Of a stretch of 64,000 nucleotides of DNA, positions 48,401 to 60,640 are shown piece after piece. This stretch comes from Clarkia xantiana subsp. parviflora (taxonomy: Eukaryota; Streptophyta; Magnoliopsida; Myrtales; Onagraceae). Numbering within the stretch: position 1 is the first letter of the stretch; each line of letters starts with the position of its first letter. Position numbers and translations under genes: made by a program. Location of the stretch: contig JAPTYO010000003.1 in the NCBI GenBank assembly GCA_036873135.1, positions 32,368,763-32,432,762 of the forward strand. Reading direction: 5' to 3'. Below the pieces are notes generated by a model. The model was not told the origin of the DNA. It worked only from the letters and a program-made list of their open reading frames with translations, and did no database searches.

Positions 48401-49984
48401 TCAAGAATTACCTGAAATCCAAAGAAACCTTGAAGATAATCGAATAAATCCATGGATGCTGCGTCTTTTTGTATTTCGGGAGCAGAAGGCAAGCCACTCA
48501 AATTACGAACCGCCGCAACTGCAGCTTTGATCTGCACCATCGAAAATCGACACCGAAATGAAATGTTATGGTTTAGAAAACTATGAAAAAGATAGAAGTC
48601 TGCTTCATGTATCTAAAATAACTAGACCTCAGGGAGTTGCATAATTGTGTGCTGAATAACTCCTTGATGATCAAGTGGTAGAATGTTATACGGGACGTAG
48701 ACCTGCGATCTCCCGCCAAAGTTTCGATCGGCTACACCCTACTAAAGGCGAAAGAATGAAGAATCATATACTGTGTATATGCATATATTTATAGGCACAC
48801 AATATGTATTACAAAATGGATCATGAACTAAGTTTTATGTGACAAGGAAAGATCAAGAAGGGACACCTTCAAACCGGCTGCATTAGCGATAGTCCTTAGT
48901 ACTTCCGACAACACGGAAACAATTCTTCGAGCATTTACCAACTTCTCTCTGTATTTTGCAGAAAAAACTTGTTCAGTTTATCAAATCTAGCAAAAAATGA
49001 TAAAAATTGTTCATGTGTTTGGTATCTATTGTGCACCTGATATCGAAATCAAATGTTCCTCCATTCTTGCTAATATAGTCATTGTACATGTGGTAGACGC
49101 GTCTTAGTTCGCGTATATCGCTCTTTTCTCTTCGCTTTACCATCGTAATTTCTTCGTCCTGCAAAAAAAAATTTGATGAACTTTCATGTAGTGGCTTCAT
49201 ATATATACCCAGTTGTGATTGAAAATATAAGAAATCTGAAATAAACATAAATACTATGAAAAGAAAATTATCATTGGATCGAACAATCTGATCCAACCCG
49301 AGACATTTGGTTAAGGACAGAGCGCTAAACCGCTCAACTCTATAGTTTCTACCTTCCAAAACTTTAGCACTTAACAATTTCACATTCACCTTGAGAAGAT
49401 TAAAAAAAGGGTAAATTTGAAACCAATTTACCTGTTCAAGTCGCCTTAGAAGAGATGTTTTGAATTGCCGAACACCCCGCCCGTCTGAATTACGGTCCAT
49501 GACGTGTGCTATCTCAAAAGCATGAAATCGACCTGCAATACCAAACCCAGTGTGAAATTTTAGACTGACCACTTCACAAACTGTTCTAAAACTTAAAGGT
49601 GGTATGGTTTCATCTTTATACTTCAACACTCAGATTCTACTCGAGGTAAAATATTTTTTACTAAAAATGCAACTATATCTGGTAAAAACGTAATATTTTG
49701 ACAAAACTGACGAAACGTTGAGGCAATTACGATGACAATGTCGAATCCGAATCAAATAATACAATGAAAATGGCACACTGACATAGATAAGCAATACGCG
49801 GTTCCTCTCTTTCGATCAAATTGGCTACTCGGAGAAATCTCTGAATATCCGGAGCAAGTGTGACCGGAATCCTCTCGCTCTCGAACGGCTCGAGGATGTA
49901 TTCTTCGTGTCCAAGTGCGAGCAACCCGTGAATGCGGGAGCTGCTAGGGACGTCAATGGGGTCTGCAGGAACAATCTCTGCCAT
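36413..49984 (-). CDS. Callose synthase (glucan synthase-like), CALS8/GSL4 type, 42 exons
   Basis: Plasma-membrane enzyme making beta-1,3-glucan from UDP-glucose. Exons from the 3' end (borders within a few bases): 36413-36652, 37508-37693, 38216-38455, 38882-39490, 40436-40665, 40744-40856, 41408-41491, 41573-41685, 41771-41890, 41987-42097, 42168-42337, 42407-42475, 42566-42688, 43016-43125, 43215-43365, 43641-43813, 43900-43995, 44073-44199, 44281-44443, 44590-44675, 44749-44852, 44930-45057, 45240-45330, 45402-45462, 45565-45626, 45720-45776, 46104-46160, 46243-46576, 46658-46776, 46855-46992, 47090-47250, 47331-47406, 47482-47623, 47827-47953, 48039-48130, 48247-48339, 48416-48532, 48629-48740, 48867-48953, 49037-49158, 49432-49532, 49783-49984. 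That gives about 1965 aa, normal for the family. Order: soluble N-terminus (MAEIVPADPIDVPSSS), LLIWGEAANVRFMPEC region, first membrane cluster (exons 13-20), large cytosolic catalytic loop (RNWASYRGQTLSRTVRGMMY, QNHAIIFTRGE, HYGHPDLFDR, VGKGRDVGLNQI), then a second membrane cluster (exons 38-42). The start fits CALS8 as I remember it; the subfamily is less sure than the family. Many introns carry MITEs, and intron 29 has a GC donor. Confidence 0.93.
36790..37335. repeat. Foldback element in intron 41 of the callose synthase
   Basis: The left arm 'gcattttggtactctgg' returns on the right as 'cagagtaccaaaatgt', with 'cgaatttacac' at the outer left and 'gtgtaaattcg' at the outer right. The hairpin is about 540 bp with an AT-rich body. 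The outer edges may extend a little further. Confidence 0.7.
37735..38160. repeat. Repeat in intron 40 of the callose synthase, shared with CYP72A copy B intron 3
   Basis: Phrases such as 'gcaaatagctaac', 'gaattacaaataaat' and 'ctaattgcacggtcggtaaag' recur at 11690-12540 with moderate identity. A dispersed non-coding repeat of about 420 bp is the simplest reading; its class is unclear. Confidence 0.55.
38560..38850. repeat. Foldback MITE in intron 39 of the callose synthase
   Basis: The left end 'ggattaataaccaaatt' pairs with the right end 'gatttggttattaaacc'. The interior has 'caaattgctacccgatc', also seen at 39710-40190. Confidence 0.65.
39705..40190. repeat. Foldback MITE in intron 38 of the callose synthase
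   Basis: The left end 'attaaccaaattgctac' pairs with the right end 'gtagcaattcggttattaac'. The interior contains 'aaattcgacagaaaataagc' and its near reverse complement. Relatives lie at 57020-57450 and in the two halves around the copia element. Confidence 0.7.
41165..41310. mobile_element. TRIM fragment in intron 36 of the callose synthase
   Basis: The text gctctgatacaatgtgaaat joins a primer-binding-like string (reverse of TGGTATCAGAGC) to an LTR end of the TRIM family. Only a fragment is present. Confidence 0.4.
42760..43003. repeat. Foldback MITE in intron 29 of the callose synthase
   Basis: The left arm 'ggtcatgttgctatcgctgt' and the right arm 'gcaattagcaacatgtac' are inverted copies. 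The right end 'ttcttaaccc' lies about a dozen bases from the GC splice donor of exon 29. Confidence 0.7.
43428..43613. repeat. Foldback MITE in intron 27 of the callose synthase
   Basis: The ends gggttaagaac and gttcttaaccc are perfect inverted repeats. Flanks ttgttatca and ttgtaataa agree at 7 of 9 positions, suggesting a Mutator-type 9-bp duplication. This is the most compact copy of the family, about 185 bp. Confidence 0.75.
45115..45235. mobile_element. TRIM LTR fragment in intron 20 of the callose synthase
   Basis: The text 'ttatataagcttaatagac' with flanking words matches the LTR core of the TRIM-like element at 6726. There is no primer site and no clear edges. Confidence 0.45.
45828..46066. 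repeat. Foldback MITE in intron 16 of the callose synthase
   Basis: Arms 'taggtcatgttgctaataac' and 'gattgccaacatggtctat' pair, as do 'ccaattatcagattgg' and 'ccaatctgatagttgg'. It belongs to the same family as 43428-43613. Confidence 0.7.
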
Positions 49985-52900
49985 GGCGGGAAACAGAGGA
50001 AGAAGAACAGTGGAGGAAGTAGAGACATTGGGGTAAAGACAGAGTATATATGTGGATCTTTGCTTAATGGTGTTGTTTTGGTTATGCTTTTTGGCAAAAA
50101 GGAGGGATTTTGATTATTGACTGGGGGAGTTCGTTCACAGTATATTGTTAGTGTATATACTTTTCTGCTTTCTGCTTTTGTCTTTTTTGATGTCTGCTTT
50201 TTATTTTTCCTGTTAATTTGGTATTGTTTTCGAGAGCTTTGAAGGAGGAAGAACGTGGGGATGAAGATGAAGTGTTTTTTTTTTTTTTGTTAGAGGCTGT
50301 TTTGGAGGGAAATGGGTGACAACTGAAAAGTTAGTTAGTCCCTTCATAAATTATTAATTTAAAATTTAGCCTCATTCTTCTACGATCGATCGATTCTGTA
50401 ACGTAATGTTCGGGCTCTACTACTTTATGCATGAGGAGGTATGTATGTCAGGCGGGATTTGTTTTTTTTAAATAGGACACCGCGAGGTGACGCTCTGAGA
50501 GGTTTAAAGCTTAGGAACTTCAGAATGAAACCATATAGGAGTAAGCGTTGTTAACCACTAGATCACAACTAATGGTGGTTATCATTTTAACTTCAAAATA
50601 TAAATTCATTACTATGTTAGCTAATGTTTTGAAAACCGAACCGGGGGCAATTACACTAACGGTCTGATTCTAGTAAAAGATCATAATACACGGTGAACTT
50701 GGTTCGACGAGTGAAAACCTTGTTGGACTGGATAAATCGGTGCGAATTCGCCTGTTCAAATGGGAAAAAAATGGACTGAACCTAAAGGTTTAGAATGGAA
50801 AATTAAACTGTGTTTTTTTTTTCTTCTAAAACTAGGTTGAACCGATTCGTACTAACCAAATCGGGAACACAAACACCTTACTGATTTAAGATCCGATCCA
50901 ATTTTCAAAATATTGATATCATACTAATAGAGACAATATGATTATTATTTTTAGCAAAAGGGTTAAAACTATTGTAGCCAAAAGATTAACTAATGGTAGA
51001 GTGTAAGAGAGACAATTATTATAGCACTAAAATTCCGAACATCTTAGGAAAAACTCTAATATCAACAATATTGTTATATAGATACAACCGAGTCTCTTTT
51101 AGGACTTAGGAGGCACAAAAATGCGTATCGAAACTAGGCAGTTGATGGACTCTAATCCTAACAAAGTGAGTCCGCGTCCTAGATGACTCCATTGATCTCA
51201 TCCATATACCCACACTGTCGAATTCGTCAATGCATAGTAGCTGTCTGAATATCAGTTAACGGTGGAAACTAATAATTTCTAGGTGGACATGCGAGTTTAT
51301 GTGGTGTCCTGTACCATTCGTTTTACCTTCAACAACAACACATGTTCCACTACGAAAATATTGGCAACCAGTGGAATTTTTCGATCGCAGGGGCATTTCC
51401 GTCATTTTATCCGACCCAACAAATTTTCCACCAACAAATTTTCTATCACCCCTTCAACCAGAGCTAAGATTACCAATGATTTACAAGGGCAACATGTGCG
51501 GAGTTGCTTGTTTGCAGTGGATCATCGACGTGTTTGAACATATTCTTACAATCCAAGATAATAATGGGTATGAATTGCAAGTTCGAGATCCACAGTATTA
51601 CATTTTACAATGAAGATTGATATTGTGAAGTATAATAGGTTTCCAAATAGCGATGAAAGAAAGGCTAGTCTCTTTTCAAATTCAAAGACCGTGTACAGAA
51701 TTTTGATGCTCTCATATATATTATATCATCAAACTGTTTTTTCGATACAAAATCTCCTAATTATAAAAGTAGTTAAAGTGACTGGCACATATAAACATTT
51801 AAGATTGCATATTTATTACAAAAGAGGGTTAGAAAAGAGTCTCTAAACTATATATAAAGAATGACCGAAATGCTTTAAGAGAGTGAGTGCGCATAGTGGT
51901 CATCGCTTTTTTAGCTTTACTATCAATATATATAAATATAAAAATTATAAAGCACTGAATTTTACTAACCATTCACGTATTACAACCTCATTTATATTGT
52001 ACTAACCATTCACCCGTGCTTCGTCCGAGACTTGCTCATATGAAAAATGTATATTATAATAATATTACTAACTTTTGGCCCAAAAAAAATAATAATATTA
52101 CTAACTAGCAATTTAGACCTAAATCCAAATGTGAATTAATATATATTAATTTGGCCAAAAAAAATTAATATATATTAAAATAAAATATTCATTTTATTAT
52201 TAATAAATTTATTACTGTGAGTAATTAGAAACATATAATATCATATACTATTTTGAGCATTTTCACATTTACGAGAAAAAAAAAGCTCGTAATTCATAGT
52301 ACCATAATTAAGTTATGTATTTTTGTTATGATATATAAGAATAATTATAGTAAATATAATAAATTTATATAATATTATTTTATTACGTTGAATTTTGTGG
52401 TGTCTTTTAAAATTTGGAATCGCCTGTGATCATATGTTGAAGAATTGATTTTAACATTAAATTTATTTGTTTAACCAAATATCTTTATATGATATCATTA
52501 AATTTATTAGAACACATGTTTTTTTTAACCTGTAGTTAGCTAGAAAGGAGAGTTACAAGTTGGAACGTGAAAGAATATCCATCCATCCAAAGCTAAAAAA
52601 GTATAAAGATTTAGTGACAGATCGGTCAATTACTTATGCACTAAGATCTGATTAGTGTTACGTACATTGCATTTGCATGGATGGTCTCATGTCTTCGTGA
52701 TAAAGAAACCAAAAGCAACTCTCCTCTTATCCTTTTATGGGCCAACCTAATATTAATTAATGTAAATAAATATTTGGTATATTATTTTATTAGAAAAGTT
52801 TTCACTAACAAAATCGATTATTCAGACGCTTTTATGTTACGTATTATTATATATATATTAAAAAATTGAGTCATTTTATCCTTAAGGAGTAGTACTCATT

Positions 52901-53119
52901 ATATTTTATATCTAGGTATCGAAATACTGTAAGTATCAAAGAGAATACAGTTTGACAAATTGGTATTTGAAAACAAATTGTGACTTTCAAATACTTCTGA
53001 ATATTAAAGTGTTGCACTGTCATTTTTTCATCCAAAATGAATAGAAAGTATCATTGTGTTCGTCATGTCATCGGTGACACTTAAAAAGACAAAAGTCCAT
53101 TGAAGGGGGAGAAAAAGAG
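49985..53119. other. Intergenic region upstream of the callose synthase; no gene supported
   Basis: The callose synthase promoter should be within the first few hundred bases. Positions 50620-50900 contain 'aaccgaaccggg'-type words of the hAT-like remnant family. An open frame of about 100 codons at 51299-51613 has no family I recognise and no supporting context. The rest is AT-rich. Confidence 0.45.
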
Positions 53120-54003
53120 GAGTGCATGCCCAAAATAGGCTTCATTGTAAAATTTATTCTAGGCTTATTTAGAAACTAACTCCCAAAATAGGTTTTTTTT
53201 ATTTTTTTTAATTGTTTAATTTTTTATATTTTACACCCAAAGTTTATGTTTTGTTACAATTTGATCATAAACCTAAATATAATACAATAAATATATAAAA
53301 AAAAATTTAAAATTAAGATAATTACATGTAAAAGTTATAAACACAAAAATAATAAATTAGCAATTATGAAAATTTTCTAAAAATAAGAAATGCCAAATAT
53401 ATAAATTATAAAAAAACAGTGATATAAAACGTAAAGAAACTAAATACTCATGGTTTTTGTAGGTATAAAAATATAAACCCTAAATAAAACATGTTAAATT
53501 TATAAAAATATATAAATTAGTGAATGAAAAAATAACGGATAAACTAATATAAATTTAAAAAATCAAAAGAATAAATTTAAGAATGGATTTTAGTCTTTTT
53601 TTTTTTTTTGCATACTCTTAATGAATATAATTTGTATATCATTATATATTTGTTTCAAATTTTATTTAGTTTTAAATTTTTTCTTTTAATTTCACATATT
53701 TTTTATAATTAAAATATACAAAATTTGTTTGTTTGATTATTTTTTAATGTGAATTTTCAACATTTAATTAATTAATTTTTATTTCCATTTTTATAATTTC
53801 ATACATTTAATCTTCTTAAATTTCAATTTTAATTATTATATTTTTCTTTAGCGTTCATTTGTAACATACTGTAAACTTTAGGATTCAAATTAAATAATAA
53901 ACATTACTAAAAAAAATAAAAAGACCTATTTTGGGAATTAGTTTCTAAAAAAGCCTAGTTTGGGAAATAGTTTGGTGGATGAACCTACTTTGAAAATTCA
54001 CTC
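53120..54003. mobile_element. Non-autonomous Mutator-like element (884 bp)
   Basis: A perfect 9-bp duplication gaaaaagag flanks it (53111-53119 and 54004-54012). The termini gagtgcatgccc and, reversed, gagtgaattttc begin inverted repeats of about 90 bp that include 'agaaactaactcccaaaata' on the left. The interior is very AT-rich and has no open frame. Confidence 0.82.
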
Positions 54004-54012
54004 GAAAAAGAG

Positions 54013-55219
54013 AGTAGGAGTTATCGTAGGTTGGGATGATTAAAATCTTAAAAGTACCAGAGAAAATAATGTTTGACAAATTGGTATCTAAATTTTTTTT
54101 TTTGTAACCTTTAGATACTTCAAAATTTCAAAGTCTTTTAAAATTTCGGACCTTTCTACAATGCTCTTGGAGCACCATGCTTTTGCCACTAATTTTTTTA
54201 TTTTTCTATTGCCCTAAAGGTGAACCCCATAGGGAAATTGATATTATTAATAGTATGATACACATCTTAGGTGTAGTTTAAAAAATTCATATTTTTTTAT
54301 ACTTTTAAAGTTTTACTTATGTTACAATTAAGTCCACTATAGTATTAAAAAAAACATAAGCATGGTGCTCTCAAAACATGGTAGAAAAATCCTAAAATTA
54401 CTTATGCCGTCCAAAATAGTTGGAAAGTAATCATGCATTTGGTATGCCATTATTAATGGCACTAACTCGTAGGGGGTAAAGTGTTTATTATAAATATTTT
54501 TTTAATTCTCAATGTGGCTCTAATGAATTTTAAACAATAGAAATTGGTGAATAAATGAAGTAGAAGGCCGGGCATTTTAACCGAGCTGAACCGGATCCCG
54601 ACGGTCTGTTTCTTCAAGGGTAAACCAGTACTAAAATTATGAGTATACTTAGTTAAATCTGGTTTTGGAGTTAATTTTTTTGTTTTTTGTTTTTAACAAT
54701 ACAAACCTTAACAACAACAAAAAAAGATACTAGTCGGTTCGGAATTGTGTTTGCAAAACAGTTCTGAGCCAGTTCTAAACCGTTTTAACCAAACTAGTTC
54801 TTTCACCGTGAATAGTAGTCAATAATATGACCCATTATTGGACCGAAACTGAATTAAACCATTCTATTGCGGGTTAAAAAAAAGGATCAAATACGTTTGT
54901 ATTGAATATAGCGTTAAACCACTATACCAAGTCATAATAATTAATAGATGGTTTACTATAATTACTATATAGTAATGAACATACCCCAAAGAGTAATGCC
55001 AAATTGACAATGCAGCTTCTGGTTCACTCAATCCATCCATTTATCACTAAACTAGATCGTCTCCACCAAACGCCACGTTCCTCATTTTCAGCCTCTTATA
55101 ATCATCAAAAATCACCCTTCCTTCTTCAAATAATCACAGAAATACCACCCCTCTTATAAGTATACCCAGCCAATTGAACACAACCACCGTACGCAATCTC
55201 TACTCTCCTCAAATCGGCC
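54013..55219. other. Intergenic region upstream of the first SOUL gene
   Basis: Positions 54570-54880 are an hAT-like remnant with 'ctgaaccggatcccg' and 'ttggaccgaaactg'. The presumed promoter is 54950-55219; the string cttataagtata at about 55152 is a possible TATA box, about 65 bases before the ATG. Confidence 0.5.
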
Positions 55220-56914
55220 ATGGCTGCCCTAAACATCTACAGCATCTCCGTTCTCATGAATCTGATCTCGAGCTTCGGCTCGGTTCCGAGTCTCGGAAAG
55301 AATGTAGCGGCGCCGATTGCGCCGTCGTGCAGCCGCATCGAGTGCCCTAGCTACGCCGTGGTTCACACCGGCGACGAGTACGAAATCCGGCGCTACGATT
55401 CCGCCGTGTGGATGTCTACTTCTCCGATCGAGGACATTTCGCTTGTTGATGCTACCAGAAACGGGTTTCTTCAGTAAGATTCGAACCAATTGCTTTTCGA
55501 TTTATCCTGCTGTTAGTCTGTCATTCGTTTTTATAAGGAAACGCTAGAGAGTAGAGAGTCGTTAAAATGAAATTAGTGATTATTCTATGCTCGCACTATT
55601 ATTGATGACTGCACTGTTATGATGCAGTGCGGTGTGACTGAAGAAGTGAATTTTATATTTATAATGGTTATTATATTGAATTCAAAACTCTATTTTATAA
55701 TATATGTAGGATTAAAGTTGGTTTTTGTTGTCAAATTTTTTTATGTGATATCGGTTAGTTGATTGTCAAGTCCTGATATCTAACTCACTTGATTTTTTCC
55801 CTAAGTTTTATTTTTACACAAGTTTGTTTATATAAGTCTGTTTATATTGTTTTCTCCGACCACTATCCAAATTTGTCAACCACTGATCAGGGTCATTCAC
55901 CACTAAACAGGGTTTGCAACCATCAATAGAGCTATATATGCAAATAATATGGACTAAATTGTTAAAAAAAAAAAAAAAAGTTATTAGGAATTCAAGTGAT
56001 TTACACATTGGTATTTAATGGTCAACTAATAAATATAATAAAAGTTTACAAAATGCAAACGTATAAAACCAATAGTCTAAAAAGAAAAAATAAGACACTA
56101 ACTTTATTTAAACATATGTCACCAATAATTTTTTTAACCCTTATTATATATAATAACTGAATTAAATAATATCAATTTTACCAATTAGGTTTAGTTTCAT
56201 ATGAATTAGTGTTAGAATTCTCCAGTTGTGTTATAAATTAGATTGTTTTAACAGTTTACGGATATAATTATGCATATATAGGTAAGAAGAAATATATGGA
56301 TTATGATGAATACAGTTAAAGTCTAAAAAGCGTACCCATGATGATTATTTAGTAATGATATATGGATAAAAAATTAAATTTGGTACGGATATAATATCTG
56401 TTTTTTTCTTTCTGGATAACTATTATCACGTTTCTGCAACCTTAGGAACCGTCTCAGAAACCTAATACTAAAAAACTGTTTGGTTAGGTTATTCAATTAC
56501 ATCCAAGGGAAGAACACAAAAAAGCAGAAGATAGAAATGACATCTCCGGTGATCACCGAGGTCTCTCCGAGCGACGGCCCGGTCTGCGCATCCTCGTTCG
56601 TGGTCAGCTTCTACGTTCCGAAACTAAACCAAGCTTCACCACCTCCGGCAAAAGGCCTCAAGGCTCAGTGGTGGGGCCCGACACATGTAGCGGTGAGACG
56701 GTTCAGTGGGTTCGTGGCCGATTCCGATGTCGGCGTGGAAGCAGCTGCCTTGTATGGCAGTCTTAAAGGCTCTAAGTGGGGTGATGCTGTCGATAAGAGC
56801 CGTGCCGAAGGCAAGGCTTATACTGTGGCTCAGTATAACTCGCCGTTTGAGTTTTCTGATAGGGTGAATGAGATATGGATGTTGTTTGATGTGGAAGATG
56901 GTGACACAAATTAG
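55220..56914 (+). CDS. SOUL-family heme-binding protein, first tandem copy
   Basis: Exons 55220-55473 and 56488-56914 join in frame at CA/G (681 bp, 226 aa). SOUL/HBP proteins bind heme and other tetrapyrroles; plant members occur in cytosol, plastids or the secretory path. The first 25 or so residues (IYSISVLMNLISSFGSV) are hydrophobic and could be a signal peptide. The SOUL domain runs from about residue 43 (IECPSYAVVHTGDEYEIRRY) to the end, with MTSPVITEV, FVVSFYVPKLNQ, VAVRRFSGFVADSDV and YNSPFEFSDRVNEIWMLF. From memory this resembles Arabidopsis At1g17100-type heme-binding proteins. A paralogue follows 4.7 kb downstream in the same direction. Confidence 0.92.
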
Positions 56915-57005
56915 CTAGCTAGCCAGCTAGGGTTTTGATACATGTTATGTATGTAACATCTTATTGAGAATGTACCTGAGGTAAACCCTGCTTAATGGGT
57001 ATGGA

Positions 57006-57011
57006 AATAAA
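57006..57011 (+). terminator. Polyadenylation signal of the first SOUL gene
   Basis: AATAAA lies 92 bases after the stop codon. Position and sequence suit a plant near-upstream element; the cleavage site is not determined. Confidence 0.5.
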
Positions 57012-57019
57012 GTACTATT

Positions 57020-57450
57020 TGTGAGATATTGTATCCGAAATTTTAATTTTTAAGCAAATAATTATTTTTATTACAATCTATATTAAATTTGACAGAAAAT
57101 AAGCATAATCTAATTATATGGATTTTTTTCGTGTGTATACTCAATATGGATTCAGCTAAATCTGAAATGCTTGCAAAAAAATATGTTCAATTAGACGTTC
57201 GATTGATATGTATCGTTAAAATTGGACGGATGTTTAATTAAAGATATTTTATTATAATCATTTTAATTTATGTTTGTTGTGTACACATGAAAAGATTATT
57301 GGCCGGGATACAGTCATTTTATGTCCAAATTGAAACAAATATATCAATTTGATAAATTGAAAATTTGGTAGCCAAAAAACTAAAATTCTGGTAAAAATTG
57401 GTGATGAACTAAAATTAATATAGCAATTTTGGTTAATAATCCTTGGAAAT
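57020..57450. repeat. Foldback MITE downstream of the first SOUL gene
   Basis: It contains 'tttgacagaaaataagcat' and, toward the right, 'gtgtacacatgaaaag' and 'tagcaattttggttaataa', the marks of the family at 39705-40190. The left end is degraded. Confidence 0.55.
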
Positions 57451-60400
57451 GCGGTCATTCACGAGAACAGCTCTTTGTAGAGATAGAAACATTCGCGAAA
57501 GGGTACCGAAATTTCAATTATACTACAACTAGGTGCCATCCCCGAGCGCCGCGCGGGTGACTTGATATATGTAATTATAATAATTATTGATAAAATAAAC
57601 AACCAAATTCGAATTATGATAAGTAGAATGATTTTTAATACAAATTAACATATCTATGTCTATACTTCTTGTGCAAGGATTCTAATAGATTAGGGTTTTT
57701 TAAAGTTTTTTATGCATAGAAAGATGCATTTTAAAGAGCCACTCAACACACCACTTGTCCACCTAAGTTTCTTATGCAAATAATATATGGGCATTCTATA
57801 GTAATACAAATTATAATGTCTCACTTTATCTTCTTTTCGAAGAAACAATTAAATCCACCTAAAATTTGCAAAAACACATATTTAAATAAATAATAATGAT
57901 TTGTCATGTATATTTAACTTAGTTGAATTCAAAATGATGCGAAAGTATTTTGGAGAAAAATTGACGACACGTCAAAACATAGAATTGACATGTAACATTA
58001 GTTTTATAAATAAGCACATTCTTAAAGGTTCAATATTGCTAATAAGGTATTGATATTACCTCAAATTTAACTTCTTAATAAGGTTCAATGCTGCTATTGA
58101 ATTGACCAAATCATATAAATAATTGAAAAAAAATAATAATAATACAACATAACTTTGTGACAAATAGAAAAACGGTTCACATCATATATTATGTAAAATT
58201 TTATGTATCATATCGTATCTCCTAATCCAAGCCCGTAATTTCCAAGTCCAGCCCAAAAGCTCAATTTTAGGCTTAAGTCCAAATCCTCAATAGTTAAACC
58301 CTAAAACAAAAAAATATTCACACTCCACAACCCTCGTACATTATCTCACCGAGAAGTAGTATACCTCTCATCTGCATGTGGATTGCGGTGGTGTTGGTAA
58401 TGGTACAACGTCTAGTGGCTGAGGCTACTGGTGGAGGAGCGGTTTGTGGCGGATTAATTAGTAGATCTTCTTTGCATCTTTTGCTTTCGTGTTCGATTTC
58501 ATCGAGATTTCTCCTCCTAACCCACTGGTCCTTCTTAGAAATGTTATCCTCCCTTCCCCACCTTTTGATTCGCCCACATCTGTTAGGTTGGTCATTTCTA
58601 TGGTCGAGAACCCGCGTCGATCAGAAGTTTGTAGCTCTAGCTCATATTTGCGAAAACTCGTGTTAAACTTTCTGATTTTCGGTAGCATCTTTCCGTCTCA
58701 GGTAGTTTTTTTTTTGTTCGTCTTTTGTAGTGTCACTGTCCGCCTGAATGTTTTGATTATTTCATTTCCGAGTCTCGACTTGGTGATTCTAGATGTTCTT
58801 GTTTGTCGATATGCTTGTGATTTTGAGAATTTGTCTAAAAAACTTGAGATTAGGGTTAGGGTTTGTAAAATTTAGGGCTTTTCATTACAAAGCGCAACTA
58901 ATCTCCCTCGATTATATCCAGCAATTATTGGCTTCAGAAGAATTATATATAAGAGAGAAACGATAGATGTATAGACGTATTTCGTACCATGAGATGCCTT
59001 TGGACAACCTTGAAAAATGACGTCAAAACTGAAACAAAAACCATTTCGCTCATGTCTGCATCACAGCCATCCTTTATTGTATTTCTGCTGATGTAAGGTA
59101 GCAATCTCTAGCTCCCACAATTTTATTATCTTATTGACTCTTCTTCAAGAAAAATGTCTGGTTCTGGAATATGTATTCTTGTATTTATTGTGCATTTCTT
59201 CTGGCTTATAATTCCGAAATAATCTAGTTTGCTAATCTAGAAAGCAAAACCCATTTATATATTGTGTGGTTCTTAGTAAATGAAGAGGCTCTGAACAGTG
59301 TGTGGATGAATTTTAAAAGTCGTGGAGTTTTTTTTATTATTTATCATTATGTGGAGTTAATTGAAGATAGACATGCAGAAATAATGTGGCATTTCAGTTT
59401 CGCACGGAGCTTTAATCGAGTGTTCAACAGAAAAAGATAGAGAACTTTTTTTTTTCTGATTTTTTGTGTAATTGAATTGATGATATGTTTGGCCAAAAAA
59501 AATGACGATGTGTTAAGCTCATATTTAATCTTATAGCTCAGACCATCTGCTTTAGTTACACATAGATAGATAATATATGTAACTGATGAAGGTATTTAAA
59601 ATTACAGTTAAATATGAGAGATGTGAAATGAGAGGTTTGAAAAAAAGAAAAAGAAAAAAAGAAGAGAACGGTTGATATGTCAACGTTTAATTGGTCTGAT
59701 GAATTGATGTGGCAAACTGCAATTAATCCTCTTAGCTAATCCATATGGATTAGTATAATATATTTAGATATAGATTAGATATTAGATTAGGTAGATATTA
59801 TATTAGATTGGATATTAGATATATAGAATTGATTAGATTAGATATAGATTAATTGAGCGGAAATGTTGAAAACGTAATAAGGAGAATGTTAGGTATGGCT
59901 GCATTGTGAATGGGCTATGTGTATGGAAAAAGAAATAATGGGCTATGTGAATGACCATAGAAAAATTCAGCCCGCATAGCTATAAGATGAATTAATGAAG
60001 GTTGAGGTGTCAAAGGTGTAAATGAATGTATGATGAGGTGTCACATCGTGGTATGCTGGCGTGTCGCAAGAGGAGTAACCCACTATCTCTCCTATTCCTT
60101 TATTATATATATATAGATACATGTGTTACATACATGTGTGTTTTATACTCACGAGGGTATCATTTCAAGAAACCGTCTCTCAAAAGGAACCCAAACCACT
60201 CTGATTAGTGTATGATCAAGTGTTGAACCGGAACTAAATCAAACCGTTCGGAACCGGTCTGATTCATATCTCAAGTTTGAAAGGATGAACAACACATACA
60301 CCATATGAAATGGACCACACCTGCCCCTAGAACCACTCCGCGAAAAGAAAAAAAAAATGAAATGAATTACTATAATGAGAAATTATTATTTATATCGGAT

Positions 60401-60640
60401 TTACCATATGGATATGACATGGTACCCTTATCTCAATAGATTAGAGAAATTATTTCATAGGTCAGTGCTAACAAGTGTTCTCCATGTGGTACTTCCACTA
60501 ATAAGAACATAACAATTGTCAATATAGACAAAAACCAACAATTTGCAGTAACATTTGTCCGGTTGTAATTGGTGGAAGAACCACCCGGTGAAGGACACCT
60601 GTTGGCACCAAATCATAATTTCTCAATAAACCAATAACCA
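57451..60640. other. Intergenic between the SOUL genes; no gene supported
   Basis: Open frames at 58376-58880 (up to 128 codons on plus) show no family I recognise, though this segment is less AT-rich than its surroundings and could hold an exon or captured gene piece. Positions 59750-59870 are a degenerate 'gatattagattag' repeat. Confidence 0.4.

Noticed and set aside
51299..51613. A 104-codon frame upstream of the callose synthase
   Set aside because: I recognise no domain; there is no splice-supported partner exon, and the nearby sequence is intergenic in character.
57540..57570. The phrase ccccgagcgccgcgcgggtg as a regulatory hairpin
   Set aside because: Similar 'ccgtgcttcgtccgag' text at about 52015 suggests the end of a dispersed repeat; there is no basis for a specific regulatory role.
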